Shown here piece by piece: positions 9,423 through 17,873 of a DNA stretch of 64,000 nt (the first letter of the stretch is position 1; every line of letters begins with the position of its first letter). Location of the stretch: NCBI GenBank assembly GCA_017937095.1, contig JAGBEG010000012.1, positions 1 to 64,000 of the forward strand. The letters run 5' to 3'. Source of the stretch: Roseburia sp. Its GTDB lineage: Bacteria > Bacillota > Clostridia > Lachnospirales > Lachnospiraceae. The position numbers and the translations under genes are program-made. The notes under the pieces are model-generated. The model had not been told where the DNA came from and made no database searches. It saw nothing but the letters and a program-made list of their open reading frames with translations.

Positions 9423-9447
9423 AAACAGAAGCTGCATTCTGTTTTTC
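9423..9447 (+). terminator. Terminator of the glp operon
   Basis: AAACAGAA (9423-9430), loop GCTGCA, TTCTGTTT (9437-9444), then further T residues, 8 bases after the DUF1667 stop. Confidence 0.7.
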
Positions 9448-9463
9448 TATCATAACACCCTAA

Positions 9464-9492
9464 AAAGCTCCGGGACAGATGCCCCGGAGCTT
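9464..9492 (-). terminator. Terminator of the tetR-type gene
   Basis: AAGCTCCGGG / CCCCGGAGCTT stem. On the minus strand it is followed by TTTTT, so it ends transcripts coming from 9540 and insulates the convergent glp operon. Confidence 0.75.
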
Positions 9493-9539
9493 CGTATGTA
9501 TGATCTTTTCATGTACCATACTTATGTATATTCATTTTG

Positions 9540-10115
9540 CTACATCACCGCTACCTTCGAAAGCGCAACCGGAAGGTTCGCTTCTCTCTCGCAGATCATC
9601 TGTATGATGAACTTCACATCACGCGCCACACGTTCCTCAGGCAGCTTCTTTCTGCCATAGACATAATCGATCATATAATAGCCGATAGAAGTCGCCAGAA
9701 AGTCTGTAACCGCCTCCAGCTCCTCCTCATGCTTTGCGAACATCTGCCCGTTCTCACACAGAAGCAGTCTGCGCACCTGCACTTCAAGCGCAGATTTTAC
9801 GCATTTTACGATTCTGGGCCATGCAAGCTCGCTTGCAAGCTTCTCGTAAAAGACGTGCTCGCGCTGCAGTACCCGCATCAGATCGCATGCCCATGCCTCC
9901 ATGCTGTCATAATTTTCCCCAGTGAGTTGCTCTTTAAAATCATTCTTCCCAATCCACTCCAACACGTCGTAAATGTCCTTGAAATGATAGTAAAAGCTCT
10001 GGCGGCTCATCATCGTCGCCTCCATGATATCCCCGATCGTAATTTTGGAAATCTCCTTGTGACGCATCAACTGTTTCACACAATCAGCAATCTTTCTTTT
10101 CGTCGCATAGCACAT
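9540..10115 (-). CDS. TetR-family regulator, DhaS-like
   Basis: 191 residues. The N-terminal HTH reads ISKITIGDIMEATMMSRQSFYYHFKDIYDVLEW, quoted here only by its ends: recognition-helix segment SRQSFYYHFKDIYD. This arrangement and the C-terminal domain resemble the TetR_C_8 group that includes DhaS, which responds to dihydroxyacetone-type signals. The start at 10115 has GGGGGA 8 bases upstream; a longer reading would overlap glpP and looks non-coding. Follows glpP by 35 bases, so the two are probably co-transcribed. A close paralogue lies at 17874-18440. A role in glp control is inferred from neighbours and dyads. Confidence 0.8.
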   Translation of the reverse strand: MCYATKRKIADCVKQLMRHKEISKITIGDIMEATMMSRQSFYYHFKDIYDVLEWIGKNDFKEQLTGENYDSMEAWACDLMRVLQREHVFYEKLASELAWPRIVKCVKSALEVQVRRLLLCENGQMFAKHEEELEAVTDFLATSIGYYMIDYVYGRKKLPEERVARDVKFIIQMICEREANLPVALSKVAVM

Positions 10116-10150
10116 AGCAATATCCCCCTTCTCCACATACCATATACCAC

Positions 10151-10717
10151 TTACATCTCCCATACGGACCGGTTCGTCGTCGAAATTGCGACAGCCCCCG
10201 CGTCCAATGCCTGTATGACATCTCCTTTTTCCGAAATAAGCCCCCCGGCAATAATCGGAACTGATGTCTTCTGCGAAATCTGCCGTATGATCCGCGGCAT
10301 GATTCCCGGCAGCACCTCGACCAGATCTGCGAAATCCGTTCCGTGATGACTCATGCTGCCTAGCGCCTTCGAGTCGATCACAAAAATCCGAAATACGGTA
10401 CAAAGCCCCAGTTCCTTTGCACATTTCACCATATCCGGCTTCGTTGAAATGATACCGTCCGCCTTTGTATAGCGTTTTACGAACTTGACGGATTCTTCTC
10501 TGACCGCAAGCCCCCCGATCAGATCCAGATGTACGATCACAAACTTTCCCGCAGACTTCAGACGTTCTACAATATCCGCAATCGTGACGATCTCCCCGTA
10601 TAATACGAACACGACCCGAATATCCTCCTTCTGAATGCAGGCTTCCACGCCCGCATCATCTTTTACTGCCGCGATCACCGGGTTTTCCATAATTGCATCA
10701 TAAAATTCCTGCTTCAT
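10151..10717 (-). CDS. glpP: Glycerol-3-phosphate-responsive antiterminator
   Basis: 188-residue cytosolic TIM-barrel regulator that, in Bacillus, binds G3P and glp leader RNA to allow read-through. Family features are clear: NPVIAAVKDD near the start, VFVLYGEI, HLDLIGGLA, ADGIISTKPDMVKCAKELGL, and the phosphate-binding end VPIIAGGLIS and AGAVAISTTNRSVW. The start at 10717 fits AGGAGG plus GAGGGG upstream; a longer in-frame reading from 10756 lacks an RBS. Transcribed towards the glp operon it should serve; candidate target at 6261-6314. Confidence 0.93.
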   Translation of the reverse strand: MKQEFYDAIMENPVIAAVKDDAGVEACIQKEDIRVVFVLYGEIVTIADIVERLKSAGKFVIVHLDLIGGLAVREESVKFVKRYTKADGIISTKPDMVKCAKELGLCTVFRIFVIDSKALGSMSHHGTDFADLVEVLPGIMPRIIRQISQKTSVPIIAGGLISEKGDVIQALDAGAVAISTTNRSVWEM

Positions 10718-10858
10718 AGTGCCCCTCTTCCCTCCTTGTATGTAAAAAAAGAGCACGACTATAAATTAACATTTCTGTTATTTACGGCCTGCTCTTATAC
10801 TCTCGGCTTATATATTATATTGTGGAAAACCGGAAAACATTTCTGAATCTTCTCTTTA

Positions 10859-10880
10859 TGACAATATTATATCTTTGTCA
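10859..10880. promoter_or_regulatory. Dyad TGACAA-N10-TTGTCA upstream of glpP
   Basis: Perfect six-base arms at 10859-10864 and 10875-10880. The right arm overlaps a minus-strand TTGACA that could be a -35 (17 bases to TAAAGA). Same geometry as the dyad at 10914; together a plausible paired operator for the TetR gene behind glpP. Confidence 0.5.
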
Positions 10881-10913
10881 AAAAGGAAACGCAACCTGAT
10901 TTTTTGTTTTCTC

Positions 10914-10939
10914 TTAGACAATTTGCTGCTTTTGTCTAA
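10914..10939. promoter_or_regulatory. Dyad TTAGACAA-N10-TTGTCTAA
   Basis: Perfect eight-base arms (10914-10921 and 10932-10939). The right arm overlaps the last codons of the kinase gene ending at 10936. No T-run follows on either strand, so it is more likely an operator than a terminator. Contains GACA-N12-TGTC. Confidence 0.5.
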
Positions 10940-12207
10940 ATCGGATTCTCAAGATATTCCACAAGCACCTGATAGAGCTTCTGCGGTTCCACCGGCTTTG
11001 CAATGTACGCATTCATCCCTGCCTCCCTGCACGCATCGATATCCTCCTGGGTATCTCTCGCGCTCATGGCTATAATCGGTATGATCTGTGCATCGCCCCG
11101 CGGTACCTTACGGATTCTCCTCGCCGCCTCGAATCCATCCATTTCCGGCATCAGAAGATCCATCAGAACCACATCGAAATAGTGCAGCCCCTTCTTCTCG
11201 AACAGTTCCACTGCCTCATGCCCGTTCTCCGCACATAAGACCTCCATTTTCTGGCTTTCCAGAATACGCTTTGCGATCTCTACATTCAGCGGATGATCCT
11301 CTGCCAACAGGACGCGTTTTCCATTCAAAGTCTCTCCGATACCATCTGTTTTACCGCCGCGCCCGCTCGCCTTTTCCGGCTGTATATCGGCAAGCGGGAT
11401 ATCCAGATGTACCTTGACCTCTGTTCCGCTTCCCAGCGCACTTTTCACCGCGATCGTGCCGCCCATCTGACTTACAATATTCTGTACAATGGCAAGTCCC
11501 AGTCCCGAACCATGCCGTTTCTCCGCTTCGCTGCGCTTTTCCTGTGTAAACGGTTCGAACAACAGCTTCTGGAACTCGCTGCTCATACCGATTCCGGTAT
11601 CTTCCACGACATAATCCGCCGAAAATATTCCCCCGTGCGTCGCATAATTGCAGATGCGGAAACTCACCTCTCCGCCCTTTGGCGTAAACTTTATGGCATT
11701 GTTGAGCAGATTAAAGAACATCTGCTCGAAGCGCATCGGATCTGCCATGATATTAAGGTTGATCTCATCGCCGGCCATGTGAAAGCTGATTTGCTTCTCA
11801 GCGCATACAGGCTCCATCATGTCGCTTATGGACTCCATAAAATCACTCAGCGAATACGCCCGCGGATGAAGACGGAACCGCCCCATTTCGATCATGGACA
11901 CGTCCACCAGATCATTTAACAGCCCCATCAGGAAGCGGCTTGCCGTATCGATCTTGCCCAGGCACTCCGCCATCTTTTCCGGATTGTCCGTCTCCTCCAT
12001 CCCAAGCGCCGTCATTCCCATGATCACATTCATCGGCGTCTTGATATCATTGCTGATGCGCGACAGGAAATCAGTCTTGGCGTCCGAAAGCTGCCGCCTC
12101 GCTTCCTCCTTTTCACGTTCCGCTTTATGTACAAGTACTGCACAGACAACTCCGACCGCCACGACCAGCACCAGAAAAATCACAAACAGGGTTACATTGT
12201 CGAACAC
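10936..12207 (-). CDS. Membrane hybrid histidine kinase lacking the phospho-acceptor His
   Basis: 423 residues: one N-terminal membrane helix (FVIFLVLVVAVGVVCAVLV), a short linker helix, HisKA, HATPase and a C-terminal receiver domain. The H-box reads FLSRISNDIKTPMN, with Asn (codon AAT, bases 12049-12051) where the family has His. The ATPase boxes look intact (FNLLNNAIKFTP, VEDTGIGM, GSGLGLAIV) and the receiver keeps its acidic pocket and Asp (LLAEDH, VVLMDLLMPEMDG). Start taken as GTG 12207, preceded by GGAGG at 8 bases, overlapping the CPBP gene by 16 bases. It may bind ATP without autophosphorylating, or be a trans-phosphorylated or scaffolding partner. Confidence 0.85.
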   Translation of the reverse strand: MFDNVTLFVIFLVLVVAVGVVCAVLVHKAEREKEEARRQLSDAKTDFLSRISNDIKTPMNVIMGMTALGMEETDNPEKMAECLGKIDTASRFLMGLLNDLVDVSMIEMGRFRLHPRAYSLSDFMESISDMMEPVCAEKQISFHMAGDEINLNIMADPMRFEQMFFNLLNNAIKFTPKGGEVSFRICNYATHGGIFSADYVVEDTGIGMSSEFQKLLFEPFTQEKRSEAEKRHGSGLGLAIVQNIVSQMGGTIAVKSALGSGTEVKVHLDIPLADIQPEKASGRGGKTDGIGETLNGKRVLLAEDHPLNVEIAKRILESQKMEVLCAENGHEAVELFEKKGLHYFDVVLMDLLMPEMDGFEAARRIRKVPRGDAQIIPIIAMSARDTQEDIDACREAGMNAYIAKPVEPQKLYQVLVEYLENPI

Positions 12208-13052
12208 GTGCTCTTCCTCCCGAAAAATACGATTCCCGCAAGGAGCACAACCGTCATGCCCCATCCGCTCTGTACCACAAATACAATGTCACGCACATAT
12301 CCAAATACGGCGTGGAACGCAGCGATTCCCCAGATGCTTCCTCTCTGGATAAAATAAAGTGCGGCAAAAATGCCGAACAGCAGCGCGTTGATGAACGCAA
12401 ACGAATTCTCTCCCATCCCGGAGGCATACGGCAGCGCGCTGACAACAGCGCTTACAAGCACCGCTGCAATCATCGGGTATCTGCGTCCAAGAGAGACCAT
12501 CAGGTAACTGCGGCAGAGCACTTCCTCCGCCATTCCCTGAACCAGATATCCAAGGAAGAACAGGACCGCCATCCCCGGTGCCACTCCGGCAAAAACACCG
12601 TCCATATGCGAACTGCCCGAGACAATCTGTACGACTGACGCGAGTACCGCAGCCGCCGCTCCTGCCGCAATGCCAACGCCGCATTCCTTCGGTATGCCGT
12701 CCCGCACAAAACCGATTGCGGACATGCTTCTCTTCTGAAAGCCCCGGCAGAACAGAATGACAAGAAGTATCATTGCCGCCGTTGCAAAAAGCTTTAAGAC
12801 CGCGTAACCATCCGACGCGGCGATCTGCACTGAGACATCGGCAAGCTTCTCCATATCTGACGCTGCCGCCGCAGCCTGATAGTCTGCATTCGTATAAAGC
12901 AGCGCCATCTCTCCCGGCAGCAGAATCAGCATCTCCCCGAATACAGCAATAATATAGACCGTGACAAATGCCAGCAATTCTACCAGCCAGTGCCGCCCCT
13001 TCTGCGCCCTTCTTGCTTCCTCCACGATGCCCGGGCATTTGATATCCTTCAT
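12192..13052 (-). CDS. CPBP-family intramembrane metalloprotease-like protein
   Basis: 286 residues with about eight hydrophobic segments. The CPBP/Abi motif EExxxR is present as MAEEVLCRSYL, followed by the second motif region FAFINALLFG and the His-bearing GIAAFHAVFGY. Family members are Rce1-like membrane proteases, often of unknown substrate. The start at 13052 follows AAAGGAGCGAGG; earlier Met codons lack an RBS. The 3' end overlaps the kinase gene by 16 bases, indicating translational coupling and possibly a sensory unit. Confidence 0.83.
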   Translation of the reverse strand: MKDIKCPGIVEEARRAQKGRHWLVELLAFVTVYIIAVFGEMLILLPGEMALLYTNADYQAAAAASDMEKLADVSVQIAASDGYAVLKLFATAAMILLVILFCRGFQKRSMSAIGFVRDGIPKECGVGIAAGAAAAVLASVVQIVSGSSHMDGVFAGVAPGMAVLFFLGYLVQGMAEEVLCRSYLMVSLGRRYPMIAAVLVSAVVSALPYASGMGENSFAFINALLFGIFAALYFIQRGSIWGIAAFHAVFGYVRDIVFVVQSGWGMTVVLLAGIVFFGRKSTCSTM

Positions 13053-13181
13053 GTTCCTCGCTCCTTTATCTGACGGCGGACAGGCATCCGCTGCCGCCGC
13101 CTTTCCTATGAATATTGTGTTCTCATTGTAGCATACAAAAAACACGGATGCAAAGCTTCCCCTTCGTATCGGGTACAGGTA

Positions 13182-13865
13182 TTATTCACAGCCTTCTGCG
13201 AGCGCCTCCTCGATTGCGGGCGCATACCACAGCCGGTATCCTTCTTCGTTCAGATGCGTCCCGTCTCCTCCCGTCTGTTCTCCTTCATTGTCATATGAGT
13301 ACCGCATCCTCAGCTCCTCTTCGCACGTGTCAATGATTCCCGCCTCATACATGTCGATCACGGAGATATGCCATTTGCCGCACATTTCCTTAACAAGTCC
13401 GTGCAGCTTTTCCTGTATCGCGATATCACGCGACGGCATCTTATGCGGACAAATATAAAACTTCCGGCTCGACGGGTACTTTTTCTGCAGATCATAGCAA
13501 ATCTTCTCAAATGCTCCGCAGAAGCAGGTCGTATCATATCCGCCGTCATAGCCTTCCGAAATCCGCCCGATATAGTGCTCCATGACAACCGGATACGCAT
13601 CGTTCGTCATCCCGTCGAGGCACACAAAATCCGGTTCCTCCGGCGACGCCAAAGCGATCTGCGCCGCGATATCCGGCACAAAAATTACCCCCGGAATCTT
13701 CTTTGCAATCCCCGGAATGACCGTCGCGCCGTCAATCGCATATTTGGTAAATTTCATCTGATTGCTCTTTGCCACGTAATCCAGCATACCGATTTTCATA
13801 CAATGCCCGCAAACCAGTGAATCGCCAAAGCCGTAAATCGTTTTTCCTCTCAGCTTCTCATGCAT
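13182..13865 (-). CDS. SGNH/GDSL-type hydrolase
   Basis: 227 residues with the SGNH blocks: block I YGFGDSLVCGH (Ser nucleophile), DGAT, block III DGMTND and block V GGDGTHLNEEGY with the Asp-x-x-His pair. Probably an esterase or deacylase acting on an acylated carbohydrate or lipid; no signal peptide is seen, so cytosolic. Start chosen at 13865, overlapping the glycosyltransferase stop by 8 bases, with GGTGGAAGAG upstream. Third gene of a PlsY-like / glycosyltransferase / hydrolase cluster. Confidence 0.82.
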   Translation of the reverse strand: MHEKLRGKTIYGFGDSLVCGHCMKIGMLDYVAKSNQMKFTKYAIDGATVIPGIAKKIPGVIFVPDIAAQIALASPEEPDFVCLDGMTNDAYPVVMEHYIGRISEGYDGGYDTTCFCGAFEKICYDLQKKYPSSRKFYICPHKMPSRDIAIQEKLHGLVKEMCGKWHISVIDMYEAGIIDTCEEELRMRYSYDNEGEQTGGDGTHLNEEGYRLWYAPAIEEALAEGCE

Positions 13866-14979
13866 TCTCTTCCACCTTCTCTTTGACAAACAAATAAATT
13901 TTCTGCGCACTGTCCTTCTCAATGACGCGGCTCTGCGCCTCGAGCAGCCGCTTCCTGCTTTCCGGCTCTCTAAGAAGCTTTAGTCCCGCCTTCACAAGTC
14001 CATGCTCCGTGTACGCCGTCACGCTCATTCCGTTTTTCCGGAAAAAACGTCGGTTCTTCGTCTCGCATCCCGGAATGGGCTTCGTGTGCACAATCGGAAT
14101 CCCCGCCACAGCCGCCTCCGTCGAGGTAAGTCCGCCGGGCTTTGTGTATACCACATCACACGCCTTTAAATACAGCGGCATATTATTCACACTTCCAAGT
14201 ACGGTAATCTGCGTACTGCCGCTGTAACGCTCCTGCAAATGCTCCTTCAGCTTCCGGTTATTGCCGCAGATCAAAAGCAGATGCTCCTTCTCCTCAAGCT
14301 TAGAAAGCAGCACAGACACCAGCTTTCCCATCGCCCCCGCGCCCATACTGCCGCCCGCCATCAGAATGTAGCGCTTCTTTGTATCAAGTCCAAGCTCCCT
14401 CTTCGCTTCCGCCTTTCCAAGTGTCCTGCCGCATGCCGCCGCAACCGGGATTCCCGCCGCATAGAGCTTTTCTTCCGGAATGCCGCGCCGCGCGACCTCC
14501 CGTGACAGGCTCTCGTGCGGAATCATATAATAATCACAATCCGTCTCTTCCCAAAATGGGATGCAGGTATAATCCGTCATGACCGCGACGGTCAGGGGCA
14601 GCTTCATCCCCTTCCGTTTCATGTAGGTAATCGTCTCCGCCGGGTACAGATGCGGCATCAGGATCACATCCGCCGGATGCTCCTTTAAGTAGGCGCGCAG
14701 ATACTTTGCCATCCTGCCATTCACATAGTAGACCGGAGATCTGCGGAACAGTCTGCTCACCAGCATCCCAAGCTTGTACACGAGCCCGAACACACCCGGC
14801 ACATTCTTCACTGTCTCCACGTAGACGTCCCCGACCCGTTTGGACACCTTCTCGCCCGCAAGCTTAAGGTAATCGAGTACGACCGCCTCATCGTCGTTTA
14901 ACCGGAATGCTTCCGCCATCGCCCGCGCCGCCGCGTTATGTCCTCCTCCCGTGTTGCAGGATAATATCAATGCTCTCAT
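13858..14979 (-). CDS. MGDG-synthase/UgtP-type glycosyltransferase (GT28)
   Basis: 373 residues. The N-terminal half has the MGDG_synth signature (ILSCNTGGGHNAAARAMAE) and the acceptor-side loop MTDYTCIPFW; the C-terminal half has the GT28 donor site (ILMAGGSMGAGAMGKL, then DVVYTKPGGLTSTEAAVAGIPIV). Such enzymes transfer glucose or galactose from a UDP-sugar to diacylglycerol at the inner membrane face, which fits the PlsY-like gene 19 bases upstream. Start ATG 14979 with GGAGG; a TTG just before it is not needed. Sugar and number of transfers cannot be read. Confidence 0.88.
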   Translation of the reverse strand: MRALILSCNTGGGHNAAARAMAEAFRLNDDEAVVLDYLKLAGEKVSKRVGDVYVETVKNVPGVFGLVYKLGMLVSRLFRRSPVYYVNGRMAKYLRAYLKEHPADVILMPHLYPAETITYMKRKGMKLPLTVAVMTDYTCIPFWEETDCDYYMIPHESLSREVARRGIPEEKLYAAGIPVAAACGRTLGKAEAKRELGLDTKKRYILMAGGSMGAGAMGKLVSVLLSKLEEKEHLLLICGNNRKLKEHLQERYSGSTQITVLGSVNNMPLYLKACDVVYTKPGGLTSTEAAVAGIPIVHTKPIPGCETKNRRFFRKNGMSVTAYTEHGLVKAGLKLLREPESRKRLLEAQSRVIEKDSAQKIYLFVKEKVEENA

Positions 14980-14998
14980 CAAAGTCCTCCATCTGCAC

Positions 14999-15622
14999 TC
15001 AGCGCAGCTTAAACATTCTCTTTGTATCTCTGGAATATGTGCCTATCGCTTCTTCCGGTCTGCCGCGCGTATGCCTGTAAATAACAATACCGGCAACAAT
15101 CAGATTTCCCAGAACAATCTGCGTCTTCTCAATCAGCAGAATACTTGCCGCCGCAAAACATGCATAAGTCACAACGCTCCGCATCCTGTGATCCTTAATC
15201 GGTAAAAGCAAGGAAAACAGCAGATAACACGCGATCAGGATCACAAGAGGTCTTATCTCCGGCAGAATCGCAATCATCACGCCGAACGACACCGCGATCG
15301 CTTTTCCGCCCCGCCCATGGTGAAAAACGGAGTAGGCATGTCCGAACACCGGGGAAGCCATCACAAGCGCAAAGGGCAGCCTGCCCGCCCCCAGCGTCCG
15401 CATACACAGCCACACCGGAAGAAAGCCCTTGAGCAGCTCAGCAAGCAGAACACACACGCCGCACCAGAAGCCTCCGTATTTAAACGCATTATAGGTGCCG
15501 GGATTTCCATCCTCCGACACCGTCCGGACATCAATATGCTTTATTGCCTTTGGAATACTGTACGCAAACAGAACGCTTCCCGAGAGATATCCTCCCAGTA
15601 TGAACCACACATAATTTTCCAT
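14999..15622 (-). CDS. PlsY-like acyl-phosphate:glycerol-3-phosphate acyltransferase
   Basis: 207-residue membrane protein with five to seven hydrophobic spans. PlsY motifs are recognisable but divergent: GSVLFAYSIPKAI (motif 1), DGNPGTYNAF in place of the usual GSGNPGATN (motif 2) and GHAYSVFHHGRGGKA (motif 3). Would acylate G3P to lysophosphatidate. Probably a second copy rather than the housekeeping PlsY, given the divergent motif 2 and its place in front of a glycolipid glycosyltransferase. RBS GAGGG is rather distant. Confidence 0.8.
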   Translation of the reverse strand: MENYVWFILGGYLSGSVLFAYSIPKAIKHIDVRTVSEDGNPGTYNAFKYGGFWCGVCVLLAELLKGFLPVWLCMRTLGAGRLPFALVMASPVFGHAYSVFHHGRGGKAIAVSFGVMIAILPEIRPLVILIACYLLFSLLLPIKDHRMRSVVTYACFAAASILLIEKTQIVLGNLIVAGIVIYRHTRGRPEEAIGTYSRDTKRMFKLR

Positions 15623-15681
15623 GACCCGCTCAACTCCCTCTATTACCCTTTATAGTAACACGGTATTTCCCATTGAGCAAG

Positions 15682-15733
15682 AAAAAGGCTTCCGCCAAAT
15701 GTTCCCTTTTGGTATCTACATTTGGCGAAAGCC
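15682..15733 (-). terminator. Terminator of the oleate hydratase gene
   Basis: Fifteen-pair stem, GGCTTCCGCCAAATG (15687-15701) with CATTTGGCGAAAGCC, one mismatch; on the minus strand it is followed by TTTTTC. The bases just left, 15650-15686, resemble part of the dispersed element at 2266 and 35797. Confidence 0.85.
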
Positions 15734-15757
15734 CTGTGTTTCATTTCTGCAGCCGGA

Positions 15758-17734
15758 TTACAACATGCCTTCTTTGATCACGTCGTGGTCACGCAGCACC
15801 TTTTCAATGACTGTGCCCTTTATCGCGCGAAGCAGCGGCTTCTTTAACGCGTTGAGCGGACCCGGAAGCTCGATTTCTAACGGAGACTTTCCGTCCATCA
15901 GCTTTACACTGCTGTCGAGCAGCTCGCGGATGTCATACACACTGCCCCATACCTCAGGCACGCCTCTGTCCACGCCGAGCAGTCCGTATACGGCTTCCAT
16001 CGCTGTTCTGACCGAATACTCCGTTGTAAACACCGTATCACGCGGCGTCTCTGCGAACTGTCCGAGGAATGCGAAGTTCACACAGCCATCCGGGATGACG
16101 TCTGGGCGGTCGCCCTTGGTGCGCGGCATGAAAAATGCTGTGATATACGGCATCATTGTCGGCACGCAGACAGCGCTGTGCTCTGCCAGCTCCGGAATCT
16201 GCTCTGTCGGAACGCCTATGTGGTACAGCCACTCTTCCGTGATTTCCTTACCGGTACATTCCTTCATCGGCTTCTTCACATAATCGCCCGGCACATCCGT
16301 AAACAGTCCGTATACCCATACGCAGACCTTATCCTTGTCCTGATCCTTGAACTGTCCCTGACGGTTGATTGTCCAGCTAAGCAGCCAGCTCGAATCCTGG
16401 CAGCTTACGATTCCTCCTGTTACGACCTTGCCGCTTCTCGGATCACGCTTGCAGATGTTGGTGATATACGGAATGATCTTATCGTCTAAGGTCGTCACTG
16501 TCGCGGACTCCCAGTTCGTCTTTGCCACGTCGGAGCAGAACTTCTCAGGATGACCGAAGGACGGATCCTGCTTTGCAATGTTCTTCCACAGATTCCAGCA
16601 GCCGCTTGTGCGCACCTCTGCGTCGCCGTTCGGCGCATGATTCTGATCGCCGTAAATCGTGCCCTCCGTACAGCTTCCGTTCGTGACGAAGACAAGATCG
16701 TTCTCTGTCAGCACGATTCCGTTCTCCACGCCGCCTACCTTACACTCGATAGCCTTTGCGACCTTGCGTCCGTTCGTAATCTCAAAGAGAACGTTCGTGA
16801 CCTCTGTGTTAAACTGAAAGTCAACTCCCGCCTCCTCCAAGTATCTCTGCATCGGCAGAATCAGCGAATCATACTGATTGTACTTGGTGAACTTGAGCGC
16901 TGAGAAATCCGGCAGCCCCGCAATATGATGGATGAATCTCTGGAAATAGAGCTTCATTTCAAGCGCACTGTGCCAGTTCTCAAATGCGAACATGGTTCTC
17001 CAGTAAAGCCAGAATGTCGAGTTAAATACCTCGTCGTCAAATACATCCTCAATCGTCTTATCGTAGAGATCCTCGTCCCTTGTCATGAACAGCTTCATGA
17101 TCTCCATGCAGCCCTTCTGGCTTAAGTTGAACTTGCCGTCCGTATGCGCATCTTTTCCGCGCTCTACAGTCGCACGGCATAAGGAGTAGTTCGGGTCCTC
17201 CTTGTTCAGCCAGTAATATTCATCCAGCACGGATACGCCCGGCGTCTCGATAGACGGAATGCTGCGGAACAGATCCCACAGACACTCAAAATGATTCTCC
17301 ATCTCGCGTCCGCCGCGCATCACGTAGCCCCTCGTCGGATCGTTGATACCGTCGCACGCGCCGCCTGCAATGTCCATCGCCTCTAAAATATGGATGTGAT
17401 CGCCCGGCATCTGTCCGTCGCGCACCAGAAAACAAGCTGCCGCAAGTGACGCAAGACCGCTTCCTACAATATAAGCATTCTTCTCGTCCACGCCTTCCGG
17501 CTTCTTCGGATGGGCAAACGCCTCATAATTTCCGTTCGTGTAGTAGATTCCCTTGCTGTTCTTCTCCTGCTTGCCGCGTTCCGTGTTGCGGTACTCCTTT
17601 TTCGCGGCTTCCTCGACCGCCTTTTTCTCCGCCTTTTTCTGCGACTTCTTATGACCCTTTGCCGCTGCCACCGCTACCCCGGCGCCTGCTGCAAGCGCTG
17701 CCGCTCCGATTGCAATACTCTGTTTCTTTCCCAT
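15758..17734 (-). CDS. ohyA: Oleate hydratase (myosin-cross-reactive antigen family)
   Basis: Hydrates the cis-9 double bond of oleate/linoleate to 10-hydroxy acids, an FAD-dependent detoxification reaction. 658 residues. FAD site YIVGSGLASLAAACFL, then GGACDG and the MRGGREMENHFECLWDL signature, with the late QFAETPRDTVFTTEYSVR segment. Unlike typical family members it starts with a hydrophobic stretch (IAIGAAALAAGAGVAVAAA) followed by a Lys-rich linker, suggesting membrane anchoring. Start 17734 with AAAGGCGG; a longer reading to 17773 lacks support. Downstream of a TetR gene that probably senses fatty acids. Confidence 0.92.
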   Translation of the reverse strand: MGKKQSIAIGAAALAAGAGVAVAAAKGHKKSQKKAEKKAVEEAAKKEYRNTERGKQEKNSKGIYYTNGNYEAFAHPKKPEGVDEKNAYIVGSGLASLAAACFLVRDGQMPGDHIHILEAMDIAGGACDGINDPTRGYVMRGGREMENHFECLWDLFRSIPSIETPGVSVLDEYYWLNKEDPNYSLCRATVERGKDAHTDGKFNLSQKGCMEIMKLFMTRDEDLYDKTIEDVFDDEVFNSTFWLYWRTMFAFENWHSALEMKLYFQRFIHHIAGLPDFSALKFTKYNQYDSLILPMQRYLEEAGVDFQFNTEVTNVLFEITNGRKVAKAIECKVGGVENGIVLTENDLVFVTNGSCTEGTIYGDQNHAPNGDAEVRTSGCWNLWKNIAKQDPSFGHPEKFCSDVAKTNWESATVTTLDDKIIPYITNICKRDPRSGKVVTGGIVSCQDSSWLLSWTINRQGQFKDQDKDKVCVWVYGLFTDVPGDYVKKPMKECTGKEITEEWLYHIGVPTEQIPELAEHSAVCVPTMMPYITAFFMPRTKGDRPDVIPDGCVNFAFLGQFAETPRDTVFTTEYSVRTAMEAVYGLLGVDRGVPEVWGSVYDIRELLDSSVKLMDGKSPLEIELPGPLNALKKPLLRAIKGTVIEKVLRDHDVIKEGML

Positions 17735-17822
17735 GCAAATTACCGCCTTTCTCTTGGACTGCTCTATAACCATTCCCCTCTGTTCCTTATCTTAGTATTT
17801 CCAATCTCACGCGCCAACTTAC

Positions 17823-17865
17823 AAAACGGGCGGCGTGATAAAAAACTTATCACACCGCCCGTTTT
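17823..17865 (-). terminator. Strong terminator behind the second tetR gene
   Basis: AAAACGGGCGG.GTGATAA / TTATCAC.CCGCCCGTTTT gives a nearly perfect 19-pair stem around AAAAC, followed by TTTTG on the minus strand. It separates the TetR gene from ohyA, so ohyA needs its own promoter in 17735-17822 or read-through. Confidence 0.85.
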
Positions 17866-17873
17866 GACAAAAT

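Noticed and set aside
10116-10424. N-terminal extension of the TetR gene into glpP
   Set aside because: It would overlap most of glpP in another frame; the RBS and HTH fit the start at 10115.
10914-10939. Terminator of the hybrid kinase gene
   Set aside because: Good dyad but no T-run on the minus strand; symmetry and spacing match a regulator site better.
12289-13038. 249-codon open frame antiparallel-shifted within the CPBP gene (minus strand, other frame)
   Set aside because: Cys/Arg/Gly-rich shadow of a G+C-rich gene; the CPBP frame carries motifs and an RBS.
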